The position numbers and the translations under genes are program-made. A stretch of 64,000 nucleotides of DNA from a virus: positions 1 to 64,000 of IMG/VR virus record IMGVR_UViG_3300045243_000058, one strand, 5' to 3'. Each line of letters starts with the position of its first letter. Within the stretch, counting starts at the first letter, position 1. Shown piece after piece: positions 6,690 to 13,589 of this stretch. The notes beneath the pieces are model-generated. The model saw nothing but the letters and a program-made list of their open reading frames with translations, searched no databases and was not told where the DNA came from.

Positions 6690-7336
6690 GGGAAAATCCA
6701 TTCGCGGCGTCCGGCGTGACGGAACTCGTTGACCATCTGATCGAGTTGCGTTGACTGAGCGGCCCTCGCGGCGTCCCTCGCGGCGTCCCACGCGGCGTCC
6801 CTCGCGGCGTCCCTCGCGGCGTCCCTCGCGGCGTCCCTCGCGGCGTCCCTCGCGGCGGCCCTCGCGGCGGCCCTCGCGGCGTCCAACGCGGCGGCCCTCG
6901 CGGCGTCCCACGCGGCGTCCAACGCGGCGTCCAACGCGGCGTCCCTCGCGGCGGCCCGATCGACTTCCATCCCTTCGCGGAGGTACTTGAGGACGATCGG
7001 CGGCGGGCTCCACTTGTCGATGACGGAGAGCGCGCACCAACGCGCGAAAGCCCGCAGCACGGGCCCGATGTCGTCCACCCAGAGCGTTTCTCGCACGGAG
7101 CAAATGCTCTTGTCGGTGGCGGTGAGGATTTGCCCTCCTGCTTCGACCTCACGCAGGACCGGGCCGGGCGCGTACGGCAAGGCATCGATGATACGGGGCG
7201 AGAAGTGCAGGCCCGAGCTACACATCGTCATCGGACCACGGTGGCGCTCAACGACTCCGGCTTCGATGAGCGTGCCGGTCCTCGGGACCATGCGGTCGGC
7301 GGGCAGGAAGTTCCATCCCTTGACTGGCTTGTTCAC
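6686..7336 (-). CDS. Alanine-repeat protein with DUF7666-like N-terminus
   Basis: A 216-residue protein starting at GTG 7336 after AGGGAGAAC. Residues 1-125 hold CSSGLHFSPRIIDAL and VEAGGQILTATDKSICS, resembling the DUF7666 domain of phage and plasmid proteins. Residues about 127-193 are a run of four-residue units, mostly RDAA with RAAA, LDAA and WDAA variants, predicted to form one long amphipathic helix. The C-terminus returns to ordinary sequence. Repeat proteins of this style occur in actinobacterial and phage genomes; the function is not known. The repeat length should be prone to slippage. Confidence 0.6.
   Translation of the reverse strand: MNKPVKGWNFLPADRMVPRTGTLIEAGVVERHRGPMTMCSSGLHFSPRIIDALPYAPGPVLREVEAGGQILTATDKSICSVRETLWVDDIGPVLRAFARWCALSVIDKWSPPPIVLKYLREGMEVDRAAARDAALDAALDAAWDAARAAALDAARAAARAAARDAARDAARDAARDAARDAAWDAARDAARAAQSTQLDQMVNEFRHAGRREWIFP
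6762..6957 (-). repeat. 12-bp tandem repeat inside a gene
   Basis: About 16 units of GCCGCGAGGGAC (minus strand) with point variants occupy this stretch, coding for A-A-R-D units. The 12-base period keeps the reading frame when units are gained or lost. The other strand also stays open (Arg/Pro/Ser) purely because of the repeat. Confidence 0.85.
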
Positions 7337-7524
7337 CTGTTCTCCCTTCGTGGAAAGTGGGGCGTGACGGGTTCGGGCTTCACGAACAACGGCGCGTCCT
7401 CGTGCGACGCGGGCGCGACGCTCCGGAACTTCCGCTCGTACGCTTGGCGCTCCAACTCCCGCCGGCGGGCATCCAGCATGCGCGCCGTCGCGTGCGGGTC
7501 GTCTCCCCGAAGCGTGCGGCTCAT
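7333..7524 (-). CDS. Hypothetical charged protein, 63 aa
   Basis: ATG 7524 overlaps the stop of the methyltransferase gene (ATGA). The protein is helical and charged (DARRRELERQAYERKFRSV), ending in a Pro-rich tail. It couples to the repeat protein through a GTGA overlap. Family unknown. Confidence 0.5.
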   Translation of the reverse strand: MSRTLRGDDPHATARMLDARRRELERQAYERKFRSVAPASHEDAPLFVKPEPVTPHFPRRENR

Positions 7525-8144
7525 GGATTCACCTCGAAGAAGGCGCGCGCGAATCCCGGCGGTGTGACGGACCGCGCACGCTTGGTCCGCTCCGACTTCC
7601 CGCCATACATTTGCACCCAACTCCCTTGCGTTGTCGTCCTGATGGGCGTCACGGGGCGCGGCTTCGGCAGATTGAACCGCCCCCACAGCAGCGTGCGCTT
7701 TGTATACGGGTCGCCGTAGTCGCACGGGTCGAAGATCAACCGCACGTCGCCCAGCTCCGCGCCGCGCATCCTGCGGAGCCGACCGACCGGGTTTTCTAGC
7801 GCCCACCAGTCCGGCCCAACCATGAACACGATGTCGAGACACGCATCGACCACGGCCAGCGCCTCGGCGGTGCGCCCATCCGCGTCCTTAGCCTTCCAAT
7901 ACTGTGCCCCGCTCACGGAGAAGTGGTCACAGGGCGGCGCGGCAAGAACGCCGTGGAAGCATGGCGCGCACGACTCGCGCCGCAACTCGGCATAGAACTC
8001 GGCCACCGTCCCGTGATACGCCTGACCGTGCGGCAGGTCGGGCGCCTTCGGGTCGACCACGAGTGTTGTATATCCCGCCTCGCGGTACGGCGCCGACCAC
8101 GCGCCGGTGCCCCCGCACAGGTCGAGGATGATACGGTCCTTCAT
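7521..8144 (-). CDS. DNA cytosine-C5 methyltransferase-like protein
   Basis: A 207-residue protein starting at ATG 8144. Motif I is LDLCGGTGAWS (8-18). The catalytic PPC is at 70-72 (AAPPCDHFSVSG, C72), and the ENP of motif VI is at 117-119 (ALENPVGRL). A C-terminal DYGDPYTKRTLLWG matches late motifs, ending with TPPGFARAFF. It is shorter than restriction-type Dcm enzymes because the target-recognition region is minimal, as is usual for phage members. The inferred reaction is methyl transfer from SAM to cytosine C5 in DNA, or hydroxymethylation-type chemistry if repurposed. Confidence 0.75.
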   Translation of the reverse strand: MKDRIILDLCGGTGAWSAPYREAGYTTLVVDPKAPDLPHGQAYHGTVAEFYAELRRESCAPCFHGVLAAPPCDHFSVSGAQYWKAKDADGRTAEALAVVDACLDIVFMVGPDWWALENPVGRLRRMRGAELGDVRLIFDPCDYGDPYTKRTLLWGRFNLPKPRPVTPIRTTTQGSWVQMYGGKSERTKRARSVTPPGFARAFFEVNP

Positions 8145-8323
8145 CGAACGTCCGCCGTGGACAACGCCTCCTCGACGTGCTCATCACACGCCGTCTCCGT
8201 CCAGTCGGTCCACTCCGTTACGGTGTGCAGCAGATAGAACGTCGCCCCGCTCGGCACGCGGTCCTGACAGTCCAGCGTCACGGGACACGGGTTCGCGTTC
8301 GTCAGCGCGGTCTTGGTCGTCAT
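8141..8323 (-). CDS. Hypothetical protein, 60 aa
   Basis: ATG 8323 follows GAAAGGGGAGAG. It is the first gene after the promoter at 8369-8397. It contains CPVTLDCQDR and FYLLHTVTEWTDWTETACDE. Acidic overall, with no recognised family. Confidence 0.5.
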   Translation of the reverse strand: MTTKTALTNANPCPVTLDCQDRVPSGATFYLLHTVTEWTDWTETACDEHVEEALSTADVR

Positions 8324-8368
8324 GCTCTCTCCCCTTTCGTGTCGCAGGTGTGCAGCCTGCTGCCTCCC

Positions 8369-8397
8369 TATATACGTGAGCCTGCCCGAGAGTGCAA
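8369..8397 (-). promoter_or_regulatory. Minus-strand promoter candidate
   Basis: On the minus strand TTGCAC (8397-8392) is separated by exactly 17 bases from TATATA (8374-8369), placed before the 8323-4935 operon. The -35 box matches the consensus weakly and the -10 box fairly well; the spacing is ideal. Confidence 0.5.
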
Positions 8398-8434
8398 GGG
8401 TTATTTGTGGGAAATTATCGTGCCAGCGCACGAG

Positions 8435-8466
8435 AGTCTCACGGACAGTCTCACGGTAGTCTCACG
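8435..8466. repeat. Three direct repeats AGTCTCACG
   Basis: Identical 9-mers occur at 8435, 8447 and 8458, with starts 12 and 11 bases apart, so they lie on one face of the helix. They sit just upstream of the minus-strand promoter, as expected of an operator or iteron-like binding site. Confidence 0.6.
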
Positions 8467-8592
8467 TCAGGCTTTCGGCGCAGGCAGGTCCAAGGAAATG
8501 GACGGCGCGGGCGGTGGCGACCCGTCTCGCCGTTCGCTCGTCCTCGCGCCCTTCCACGTCGCCCTGAGTCGAACGATTTCGTCCTGTCCCAT
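8467..8592 (-). CDS. Doubtful small frame, at least 41 aa
   Basis: Minus-strand frame from ATG 8592 to TGA 8467; it stays open further upstream (to GTG 8886). The part just before the ATG, with DALRWLRRRDRQAGG, looks coherent and could belong to the protein. The C-terminal part is charged, then Pro-rich. No clear ribosome site is present. The element HWLRRR near 5120 in the minus strand is similar, suggesting a related short gene there. Confidence 0.3.
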   Translation of the reverse strand: MGQDEIVRLRATWKGARTSERRDGSPPPAPSISLDLPAPKA

Positions 8593-8922
8593 GTCCTGAT
8601 GCCCGCCGGCCTGTCGGTCGCGCCGCCTGAGCCAGCGTAGCGCGTCGCGCTCCGGTCCATGCTGTAGGTCCCCGACCGCCAAACCGACAGGTCGGCGGCT
8701 TGGTGGGTCGCGCGGTGAGGACGGCAAGGCAGGTCGGCGGGGACGGTGACCATCCCGAGTCGGGGCATGGCGGAGGCGGGGCGTACGGTTCATTGGACGG
8801 GCACTGGCACCCCGGGGCGGATGGAGCGAGGTGGGGGGCGAGAGCACGGGAAGGGGTACCCTCCCGCCGTCGACTTGGACGTACACTCCGGACGCGCAAC
8901 CGAAACATCAGTCAACATTCAC
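8593..8922. other. GC-rich stretch without a convincing gene
   Basis: Frames are open on both strands, but they are low-complexity Pro/Arg/Ala readings without ribosome sites or coupling. An upstream extension of the small minus-strand gene is the only plausible coding use. Base composition shifts to AT-rich from about 8905 onward, where the inverted repeats begin. Confidence 0.4.
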
Positions 8923-8974
8923 AAAATCCCATTTTCGGACACAGTTGGAGAAAAGTGTCCGGTTATGGGATTTT
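8923..8974. repeat. Long inverted repeat, 20-base arms
   Basis: Arms 8923-8942 (AAAATCCCATTTTCGGACAC) and 8955-8974 match at 17 of 20 positions as inverted copies around a 12-base loop. The AAAATCCCAT and CGGACAC blocks are exact. It lies downstream of the primase-helicase gene in an AT-rich pocket. It could be a terminator for that gene, a replication-origin hairpin or a protein-binding site. Confidence 0.65.
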
Positions 8975-9020
8975 CACCAATTCGTTTTGATATGCGATTT
9001 TCGGGCCCTGTTGGGGTCAA

Positions 9021-9065
9021 GGGTTCAAGGTTCACCCCCTACGGGGGTGTGAACCCTTTGAACCC
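9021..9065. repeat. Hairpin with GGTTCA-type repeats
   Basis: GGGTTCAAGGTTCACCCCC pairs imperfectly with GGGGGTGTGAACCC plus TTTGAACCC around TAC. Further TGAACC/GGGTTC copies continue to 9130 (CAATGAACCAATGAACC). The cluster lies between the long inverted repeat and the end of the primase-helicase gene. Confidence 0.6.
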
Positions 9066-9150
9066 AACCCGACCCTCGAACAGGGTTCATCGGGGTCAAT
9101 GGTCCAATGAACCAATGAACCTTTGAACCCAACGCAATTCTTGCGCGAGA

Positions 9151-10956
9151 CTACTTGGCCTCGTTCCAGGCCCTTTTCGCGGTCGAAGAGGATAGTCCGG
9201 CAGCGACGCAGTACTTGATGGCCTCGGCGTAGGTGAGGTCGGGTTTCCGTACCTTCTCGTTGCCGATGATGTTGCGGGCCTGGTCGAGTCGGTTGGTCTT
9301 GCGGGGCTTGATGAACTGGCCGGCGGGTTCCTCGACCTCCTCGAACTCGGTGGACGTGACGTTCCCCTGACTCGAGTCGCGGAGGCGCATGTAGAGGGGC
9401 TCGTCGCGTTCTGGAGCGAGGCGGCACTTTCCGGTCGAAAGGGAGGCGACCCGGCCGCCATCGGTCTCGAGACTCTCGACGTTGAGGACGACGTCGGCGG
9501 CGGCGGACTTCTCTCCGGAGCCGCGCATCGACTCCTTGCGGCTGCGGACGACCCCGGCCATCGGCTTGGCCGGGTGCTCGAGGAGGAGGACGTTGTGGCC
9601 GGCGTTGCGGAGCGGGAGGAAGGCGGAGTCCGCCAAGGTGCTCATGTCTTCGGCGTGGTTCTCGTTCAGGCTGGTGACGCGGCGGAGGGAGTCGATGAAC
9701 ACCCAGGTCGCGGCGTGCTCGTTGGCGAGCGCCATGACGTGCGCGGCCTGCTTCTCGTCCTCGAGCCGGAGGGCCCGGCCGTCCGGGACGACGAACCGGA
9801 GGGCCTCGAGCGTGTCGTTGAGCGTGACACCGTACGCGGCGCAGAGCTTCGGGAGGCGCTGGAGGATCTGGACGTTCGACTCGCACTCGACGAACAGGAT
9901 GCGCTGCTCCCCGTAGGTCTGCTGGCGGATGAACGGCTTCTGCGACACCATGGCGACCGCCCACGACAGCATCAGCCAGGTCTTGAACGAGCCCGAGGAG
10001 CCGGACAGGTAGGTGAACGTCTTGTCCCACAGGAAGTCGTCGAGGACCGGCTTCGGCTCCCAACCGCCTTTCTCGAGGAGCCCGACGACGTCGAGGTCGA
10101 CGAGACTCGAGCCGGGGACGATCCCCGGGGTGGATGCGACGATGGGGGCCGGCTTCTTCTCGGGAGGGGGTTCCCTGTCCGCCTCCGTCGGCTTCCAGAG
10201 CGGCGTCGCCCCGATGAGTTCCTTCAACTCGTCCGCAGTGTGCCCCGCGTCGAGCCAGTCCGACACGTCGCCCTTCGGCGGCAGCCCGGGGATCTCGAGA
10301 ATCCGTATCGACGCCGCGTTGAGCCGGCACGCACGCGCGAGGTCGAGCATGTGCTTCCGGCCCGGCTCGTCGTTGTCCGGGAGCGGGATGATGTGCCGGC
10401 CATCGAAGTGGTGCGTCCAGGCTGGATCCCACTTCGCCCCGGCGCCGCCAACGGTCGTCGTGACGACGAACCCGAGGGCGGCGAGCCGGTCGGCGTCCTT
10501 CTCCCCCTCGACGAGGAGGACCGCCCGGTTCTTGGGAGCGGCGATGAGCTCCGGGTATCGGTACAGGAGCTTGCGGCAGCCGTTGAGATTGTTCACCCAC
10601 TCGCCGTCGGGGCCGCGGCGGCGCTGCGAGAAACCCTTCGGCTCGTAGCGGAGGACCTGGTGGACTACCTCACCCGCCTCGTCCCGGTAGTCGTAGGTTG
10701 CGACGAGGCGCCGGCGCGGTTTCGTCTCACGCGCCGGGGCGATCGTGTCGAAGAACAGGTCCTTCGGTTCACATTGGACCGCGGTGCAGATGGCCGCGAG
10801 CTCACACCCGGCGTGGTCCTTCAGGAGGATCCCCTTGTCGCCAAGGGTGATGGAGAGGGAGGCTTGCTGATCGTCGTGCGCCGGACACTTCGCGTACCAG
10901 TGGTCGCCGGACTGTCGTACTCCCTGGAGCCGCGGCAGGAGGTCGTCGACGGTCAC
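9151..10956 (-). CDS. Primase-helicase (TOPRIM plus RepA-like ATPase)
   Basis: A 601-residue protein. GTG 10956 is chosen because it overlaps the upstream stop (GTGA); a longer frame adds only Arg-rich out-of-frame sequence. The N-terminus has a CHC2-like zinc finger (AKCPAHDD, then HAGC and C). A TOPRIM domain follows with VEGEKDADR (E150) and LPDNDEPGR. The C-terminal half is a RecA-like helicase with Walker A GSSGSFKT (K325) and Walker B WVFIDSLRR. The inferred role is to unwind and prime phage DNA at the fork. The only other replication-associated gene in this transcript is the small zinc protein ahead of it. Confidence 0.85.
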   Translation of the reverse strand: MTVDDLLPRLQGVRQSGDHWYAKCPAHDDQQASLSITLGDKGILLKDHAGCELAAICTAVQCEPKDLFFDTIAPARETKPRRRLVATYDYRDEAGEVVHQVLRYEPKGFSQRRRGPDGEWVNNLNGCRKLLYRYPELIAAPKNRAVLLVEGEKDADRLAALGFVVTTTVGGAGAKWDPAWTHHFDGRHIIPLPDNDEPGRKHMLDLARACRLNAASIRILEIPGLPPKGDVSDWLDAGHTADELKELIGATPLWKPTEADREPPPEKKPAPIVASTPGIVPGSSLVDLDVVGLLEKGGWEPKPVLDDFLWDKTFTYLSGSSGSFKTWLMLSWAVAMVSQKPFIRQQTYGEQRILFVECESNVQILQRLPKLCAAYGVTLNDTLEALRFVVPDGRALRLEDEKQAAHVMALANEHAATWVFIDSLRRVTSLNENHAEDMSTLADSAFLPLRNAGHNVLLLEHPAKPMAGVVRSRKESMRGSGEKSAAADVVLNVESLETDGGRVASLSTGKCRLAPERDEPLYMRLRDSSQGNVTSTEFEEVEEPAGQFIKPRKTNRLDQARNIIGNEKVRKPDLTYAEAIKYCVAAGLSSSTAKRAWNEAK

Positions 10957-11168
10957 AAGGCGCCTCTCAGGTCTGCGAGGCAAACTCCGGAAACGTGTTC
11001 GCCGGATGTCCCGCAGCACTCGCACCAGTCGCCGGACTCGCCGTCGATGCAGTCCGGACATTCCTCGTCGTCGTCGATATAGCCGTCGCCGTAGCAGGAG
11101 GGGCACTCGCGGAAGTCGCTCGGTTTTCCGTTGCAGAGTCGGCAGGTGAAGACTGTTGGCAGCGTCAC
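10953..11168 (-). CDS. DnaJ-type zinc-finger small protein
   Basis: GTG 11168 with GGAGCG upstream gives 71 residues. It contains CRLCNGKPSDFRECPSCYGDG, CPDC and CECCGTSG: repeated CxxCxGxG-like units as in the DnaJ central domain. It is coupled to the primase-helicase by a GTGA overlap and lies first in that transcript. Confidence 0.6.
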   Translation of the reverse strand: MTLPTVFTCRLCNGKPSDFRECPSCYGDGYIDDDEECPDCIDGESGDWCECCGTSGEHVSGVCLADLRGAL

Positions 11169-11220
11169 GGATGACGCTCCGATCGCGCCTGTCTCACTGG
11201 GGTTCCCCTTTCCCGGCACT

Positions 11221-11270
11221 GGCGGGGCCCTCTCTCGACCCGGGGGGATTCCAGGACGCGGGGCCCCGCC
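11221..11270. repeat. Inverted repeat in divergent control region
   Basis: GGCGGGGCCC (11221-11230) is repeated perfectly inverted at 11261-11270 (GGGCCCCGCC) with 30 bases between. It lies inside the 323-base non-coding region between the divergent primase and terminase-side operons, downstream of the minus promoter. It may be an operator pair or a leader hairpin. Confidence 0.5.
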
Positions 11271-11306
11271 GCGCACCGACGCGACCGTCGTCGCGCACGG
11301 CGCCGA

Positions 11307-11335
11307 CTTGTACGCCTGTGTCGGAATCGTGTCAA
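11307..11335 (-). promoter_or_regulatory. Minus promoter for replication operon
   Basis: On the minus strand TTGACA (11335-11330) is followed after 17 bases by TACAAG (11312-11307). The -35 box is a perfect consensus and the -10 box matches 4 of 6. It points to the zinc protein and primase-helicase genes. Confidence 0.65.
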
Positions 11336-11411
11336 CGTCACACCCTCGGGAAAGATCCGTGCCGCGGCATGGCGCGACCGTTGCACGCGGAAAAAAATCT
11401 CGCCGACTCTC

Positions 11412-11441
11412 TTGACACGGCGGAACGAACGGCGCGAGAGT
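11412..11441 (+). promoter_or_regulatory. Plus promoter candidate for terminase-side operon
   Basis: TTGACA at 11412-11417 begins the conserved TTGACACGG element. The -10 region at 17-18 bases (CGAGAG or GAGAGT) is weak, so an activator may be needed. It precedes the plus-strand operon that starts at 11492. Confidence 0.45.
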
Positions 11442-11491
11442 CCGTGGCGCAACGGTCGCCGGCCGCACCGGCGTACACGGAGGGAACGAAC

Positions 11492-11737
11492 ATGAAAGCC
11501 GATTTCAAGATCGCCGCCGACCTCACGATCTCCATGCAGCCCGACAAGCCGAACGAACTCGTCACCCTGACAATCCGCTCCGGGGTGTGCGACGGCACCC
11601 ACCACCCCGCCGCGGACGTGCGCGAAGGGCTGCTCGGGCCGATGTGTACGCACATGGCCGAGGAGCACATCTCCCTGTCGAAGTCCACCGCCCGCGCCAT
11701 CGCCTCGGCAATGATGGGCTGCGCGGCGGAGTTGTAG
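11492..11737 (+). CDS. Hypothetical protein, 81 aa
   Basis: ATG 11492 follows GGAGGGAACG. The N-terminal half is beta-rich (FKIAADLTISMQPDKPNEL, then VTLTIRSGVCDG), and the C-terminal half is helical with ARAIASAMMG. There are single Cys and His residues, but no ribbon. It is the first gene of the plus-strand operon; function unknown. Confidence 0.6.
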   Translation: MKADFKIAADLTISMQPDKPNELVTLTIRSGVCDGTHHPAADVREGLLGPMCTHMAEEHISLSKSTARAIASAMMGCAAEL

Positions 11738-11738
11738 G

Positions 11739-11969
11739 GTGAGCGGCGAAGTTGTTCATCTCGAAGATCGCGACCCGCGTCTCCTGTGGTGGACCGGACC
11801 CGTCATGTGCGTCCGCTGCGGAAAGCGTATTCAACTCGTGGCCCCATTCGAGAAGGAGAAGTGCTCCTGCGAGATCATCAATGGAGACTGCGACTGCGGC
11901 GGTCTGCTCGTGAAGATGGTTCCGTGCGAGCGCCCCTGGGTCACGAGGGAAGGAGGCCACAGGGCATGA
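11739..11969 (+). CDS. Zinc-ribbon protein, 76 aa
   Basis: GTG 11739 starts 1 base after the upstream stop. It carries CVRCGKRI and CSCEIINGDCDCGG, then a C-terminal Cys: two clusters typical of a zinc ribbon. It is one of several such genes in this operon. No function can be assigned. Confidence 0.55.
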   Translation: MSGEVVHLEDRDPRLLWWTGPVMCVRCGKRIQLVAPFEKEKCSCEIINGDCDCGGLLVKMVPCERPWVTREGGHRA

Positions 11970-12145
11970 CCCTCCGCGACCTCCTGAGAATCCCGGGGCA
12001 CAAGGTCCGCCTGCGCTGGTCGGAGACGGGGACGATCTACCGCAGAGAGGACGCGCACCGGCATCAGCTCACCAAGGCCCAGAAGAAGCGGATGCGGCGC
12101 ACGCGGACGAGGGCGCGGCTCCTCGCGAACGGGAGGCTCTCCTAA
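11966..12145 (+). CDS. Basic small protein, 59 aa
   Basis: ATG 11966 in an ATGA overlap, with AAGGAGG upstream. The C-terminal half is strongly basic (KAQKKRMRRTRTRARLL), consistent with binding to DNA, RNA or the ribosome. Family unknown. Confidence 0.5.
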   Translation: MTLRDLLRIPGHKVRLRWSETGTIYRREDAHRHQLTKAQKKRMRRTRTRARLLANGRLS

Positions 12146-12582
12146 TGGGTTACTTCGTCCACCCGGACGGCCGCATCGAGGCGGCGACAGTCGAAGAAGC
12201 CGTCGAACTCGCGCGTCATTTGTCGGGGCAGGCGCCCGCCCCGAAGCGCGCCTACGCGAAGCGCACCGTAGCCTCCATGCCGTCCAACGGCGGCGCCCCG
12301 AAGACCTCTGTGCTCCGCAGCGCGCACGATGGAGTCCAGGTGCCGCGCACCGCCGAGACGCTGACCGGGGCGGACCTGGTCGCGTACCGCCAGCGATGGA
12401 AGATCGCGCAGAACAAGGCCGCTACGCTCATGGGCTTCAGCAACTCCGGTTGGGTGTCGCAGGCGGAGAGTAACGCGAAGGGGCCGTTGCCGCCGAGGAT
12501 GGCGGCGTGGCTGCGCGTGCAGATCAAGGCGGAGAAGGAAGGAACGGGGCCGAGTCCCGTCCGGCAGGGAGCAATCCCATGA
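12145..12582 (+). CDS. HTH (XRE-like) DNA-binding protein
   Basis: A 145-residue protein starting at ATG 12145 (TAATG overlap). The N-terminal 60 residues form a small domain and a Pro/Ala linker. Residues about 76-130 hold a helix-turn-helix with ADLVAYRQRWKIAQNKAATL then GFSNSGWVSQAES, close to the XRE/lambda-repressor pattern. Probably a transcription regulator acting in this operon or on the nearby divergent promoters. The N-terminal domain has no known partner. Confidence 0.6.
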   Translation: MGYFVHPDGRIEAATVEEAVELARHLSGQAPAPKRAYAKRTVASMPSNGGAPKTSVLRSAHDGVQVPRTAETLTGADLVAYRQRWKIAQNKAATLMGFSNSGWVSQAESNAKGPLPPRMAAWLRVQIKAEKEGTGPSPVRQGAIP

Positions 12583-13178
12583 ACCTCCTCGACCTCACCG
12601 AAGCCTGGACCGACATCCGCGGGCACCTGCCGCTCCTCTACGCGATCGCGCGCTTCCTTCCCGTGCGCCTCGGGCTCGAGATCGGCGTGCGCGACGGCAA
12701 CTCGACGCTCGCGATACTCATGGGCCTAGCGGCACAGGAGGATCCCGGGACGCTCATCAGCGTCGATCCGGACGAGTGCGCCAAGGCGAAGGAACGCATC
12801 CTCGGAACGATTCTCGCGCGCCACTGGATCTTCCGGCAGCAGAGGAGCGCTGCGTGTCGGCACTCGGACCTGACGCTCTCCGGGCCGATCGACCTCCTCC
12901 TCATCGACGGCTCGCACGACCTCGCCGACGTGAACGCCGACTGGCTCCTCTGGGGGCCGCTCGTCCGGAACGGCGGTCTCATCCTGTTCCACGACACCGA
13001 GACGTACGACGGGCCGCGGGAAGTCGTCGCGCGGATCCCGCGCGGCCCGGATCTGTTCGAGGTGTGCACGCTCCCGTACGACCACGGCATGACGATCGCG
13101 CGGAAGCGGTGCGACTACTGGTTCGAGGGTGATTTCTACAAGACGTGGAAACCGATAGGAGCATCCGATGGAAATTAG
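12579..13178 (+). CDS. Class I SAM-dependent methyltransferase-like protein
   Basis: A 199-residue protein starting at ATG 12579 in an ATGA overlap. The nucleotide-binding loop reads LGLEIGVRDGNSTLAIL. The acidic residue after strand 2 is in ISVDPDE, strand 4 has DLLLIDGSHD, and strand 5 has GGLILFHDT. This order fits the Methyltransf_24 type, which is often found with sugar or cell-surface modification genes. The substrate is unknown. Confidence 0.65.
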   Translation: MNLLDLTEAWTDIRGHLPLLYAIARFLPVRLGLEIGVRDGNSTLAILMGLAAQEDPGTLISVDPDECAKAKERILGTILARHWIFRQQRSAACRHSDLTLSGPIDLLLIDGSHDLADVNADWLLWGPLVRNGGLILFHDTETYDGPREVVARIPRGPDLFEVCTLPYDHGMTIARKRCDYWFEGDFYKTWKPIGASDGN

Positions 13179-13389
13179 AACCTGCGCCGAGCCGACGTGC
13201 GCGAAGCAGTTCGTCCTGCTCAGGTCCGTCCGCCAGCCAGGGAAGTTCGTCCCCGTCGATATCGACACCGCGACGAGCGACGAGATCAACGCGGAGGACA
13301 CGGAGTACGATGGCGGCCGGGGCCACAAGAACCATTACCTCACCTGCACCAACCCGGGGCGATTCAAATCGCAGATGCACGGGCGATGA
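13168..13389 (+). CDS. Small Cys-containing protein, 73 aa
   Basis: ATG 13168 overlaps the upstream gene by 11 bases, with AGGAG ahead. It begins with CAEPTCAKQF, which could pair with a later Cys (YLTCTNPGRF) and His in a small treble-clef-like zinc site. Function unknown. Confidence 0.5.
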   Translation: MEIRTCAEPTCAKQFVLLRSVRQPGKFVPVDIDTATSDEINAEDTEYDGGRGHKNHYLTCTNPGRFKSQMHGR

Positions 13390-13589
13390 CGATTCGATCC
13401 GTCCTTGAGGCCCACGACTTCTTCTTCAACCTCCGCGCCGACGCGGTGCACTTCAACATCGTCCGCCCGTTCGACGGTTCGCGCCCCTGCGTCGTCTGCG
13501 GCACCGAGTACGACCCGTCGGAAGTGAAACGTGACATGCGACTGTGCCCGGCCCACAGAGCCGTGGCGAGAAGGGAGAAGGAATCGTGA
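13386..13589 (+). CDS. Small zinc-binding protein, 67 aa
   Basis: ATG 13386 in an ATGA overlap. The C-terminal half has CVVCGTEYDP followed by CPAH, a CxxC-CxxH ligand set. The N-terminal helix is aromatic (HDFFFNLRADAVHF). Family unknown. Confidence 0.5.
   Translation: MTIRSVLEAHDFFFNLRADAVHFNIVRPFDGSRPCVVCGTEYDPSEVKRDMRLCPAHRAVARREKES

Noticed and set aside
6751-6990. Plus-strand open frame of Arg/Pro/Ser repeats
   Set aside because: It is the complement of the RDAA-coding repeat. The minus frame has a domain, start signals and coupling.
8435-8466. CRISPR array
   Set aside because: Repeat units are only 9 bases with 2-3 base spacing; no spacers and no cas genes.
9574-11082. Long plus-strand frame opposite the primase-helicase (502 codons)
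   Set aside because: High-GC antisense frame with Arg/Val/Asp bias; the minus strand has zinc, TOPRIM and Walker motifs.
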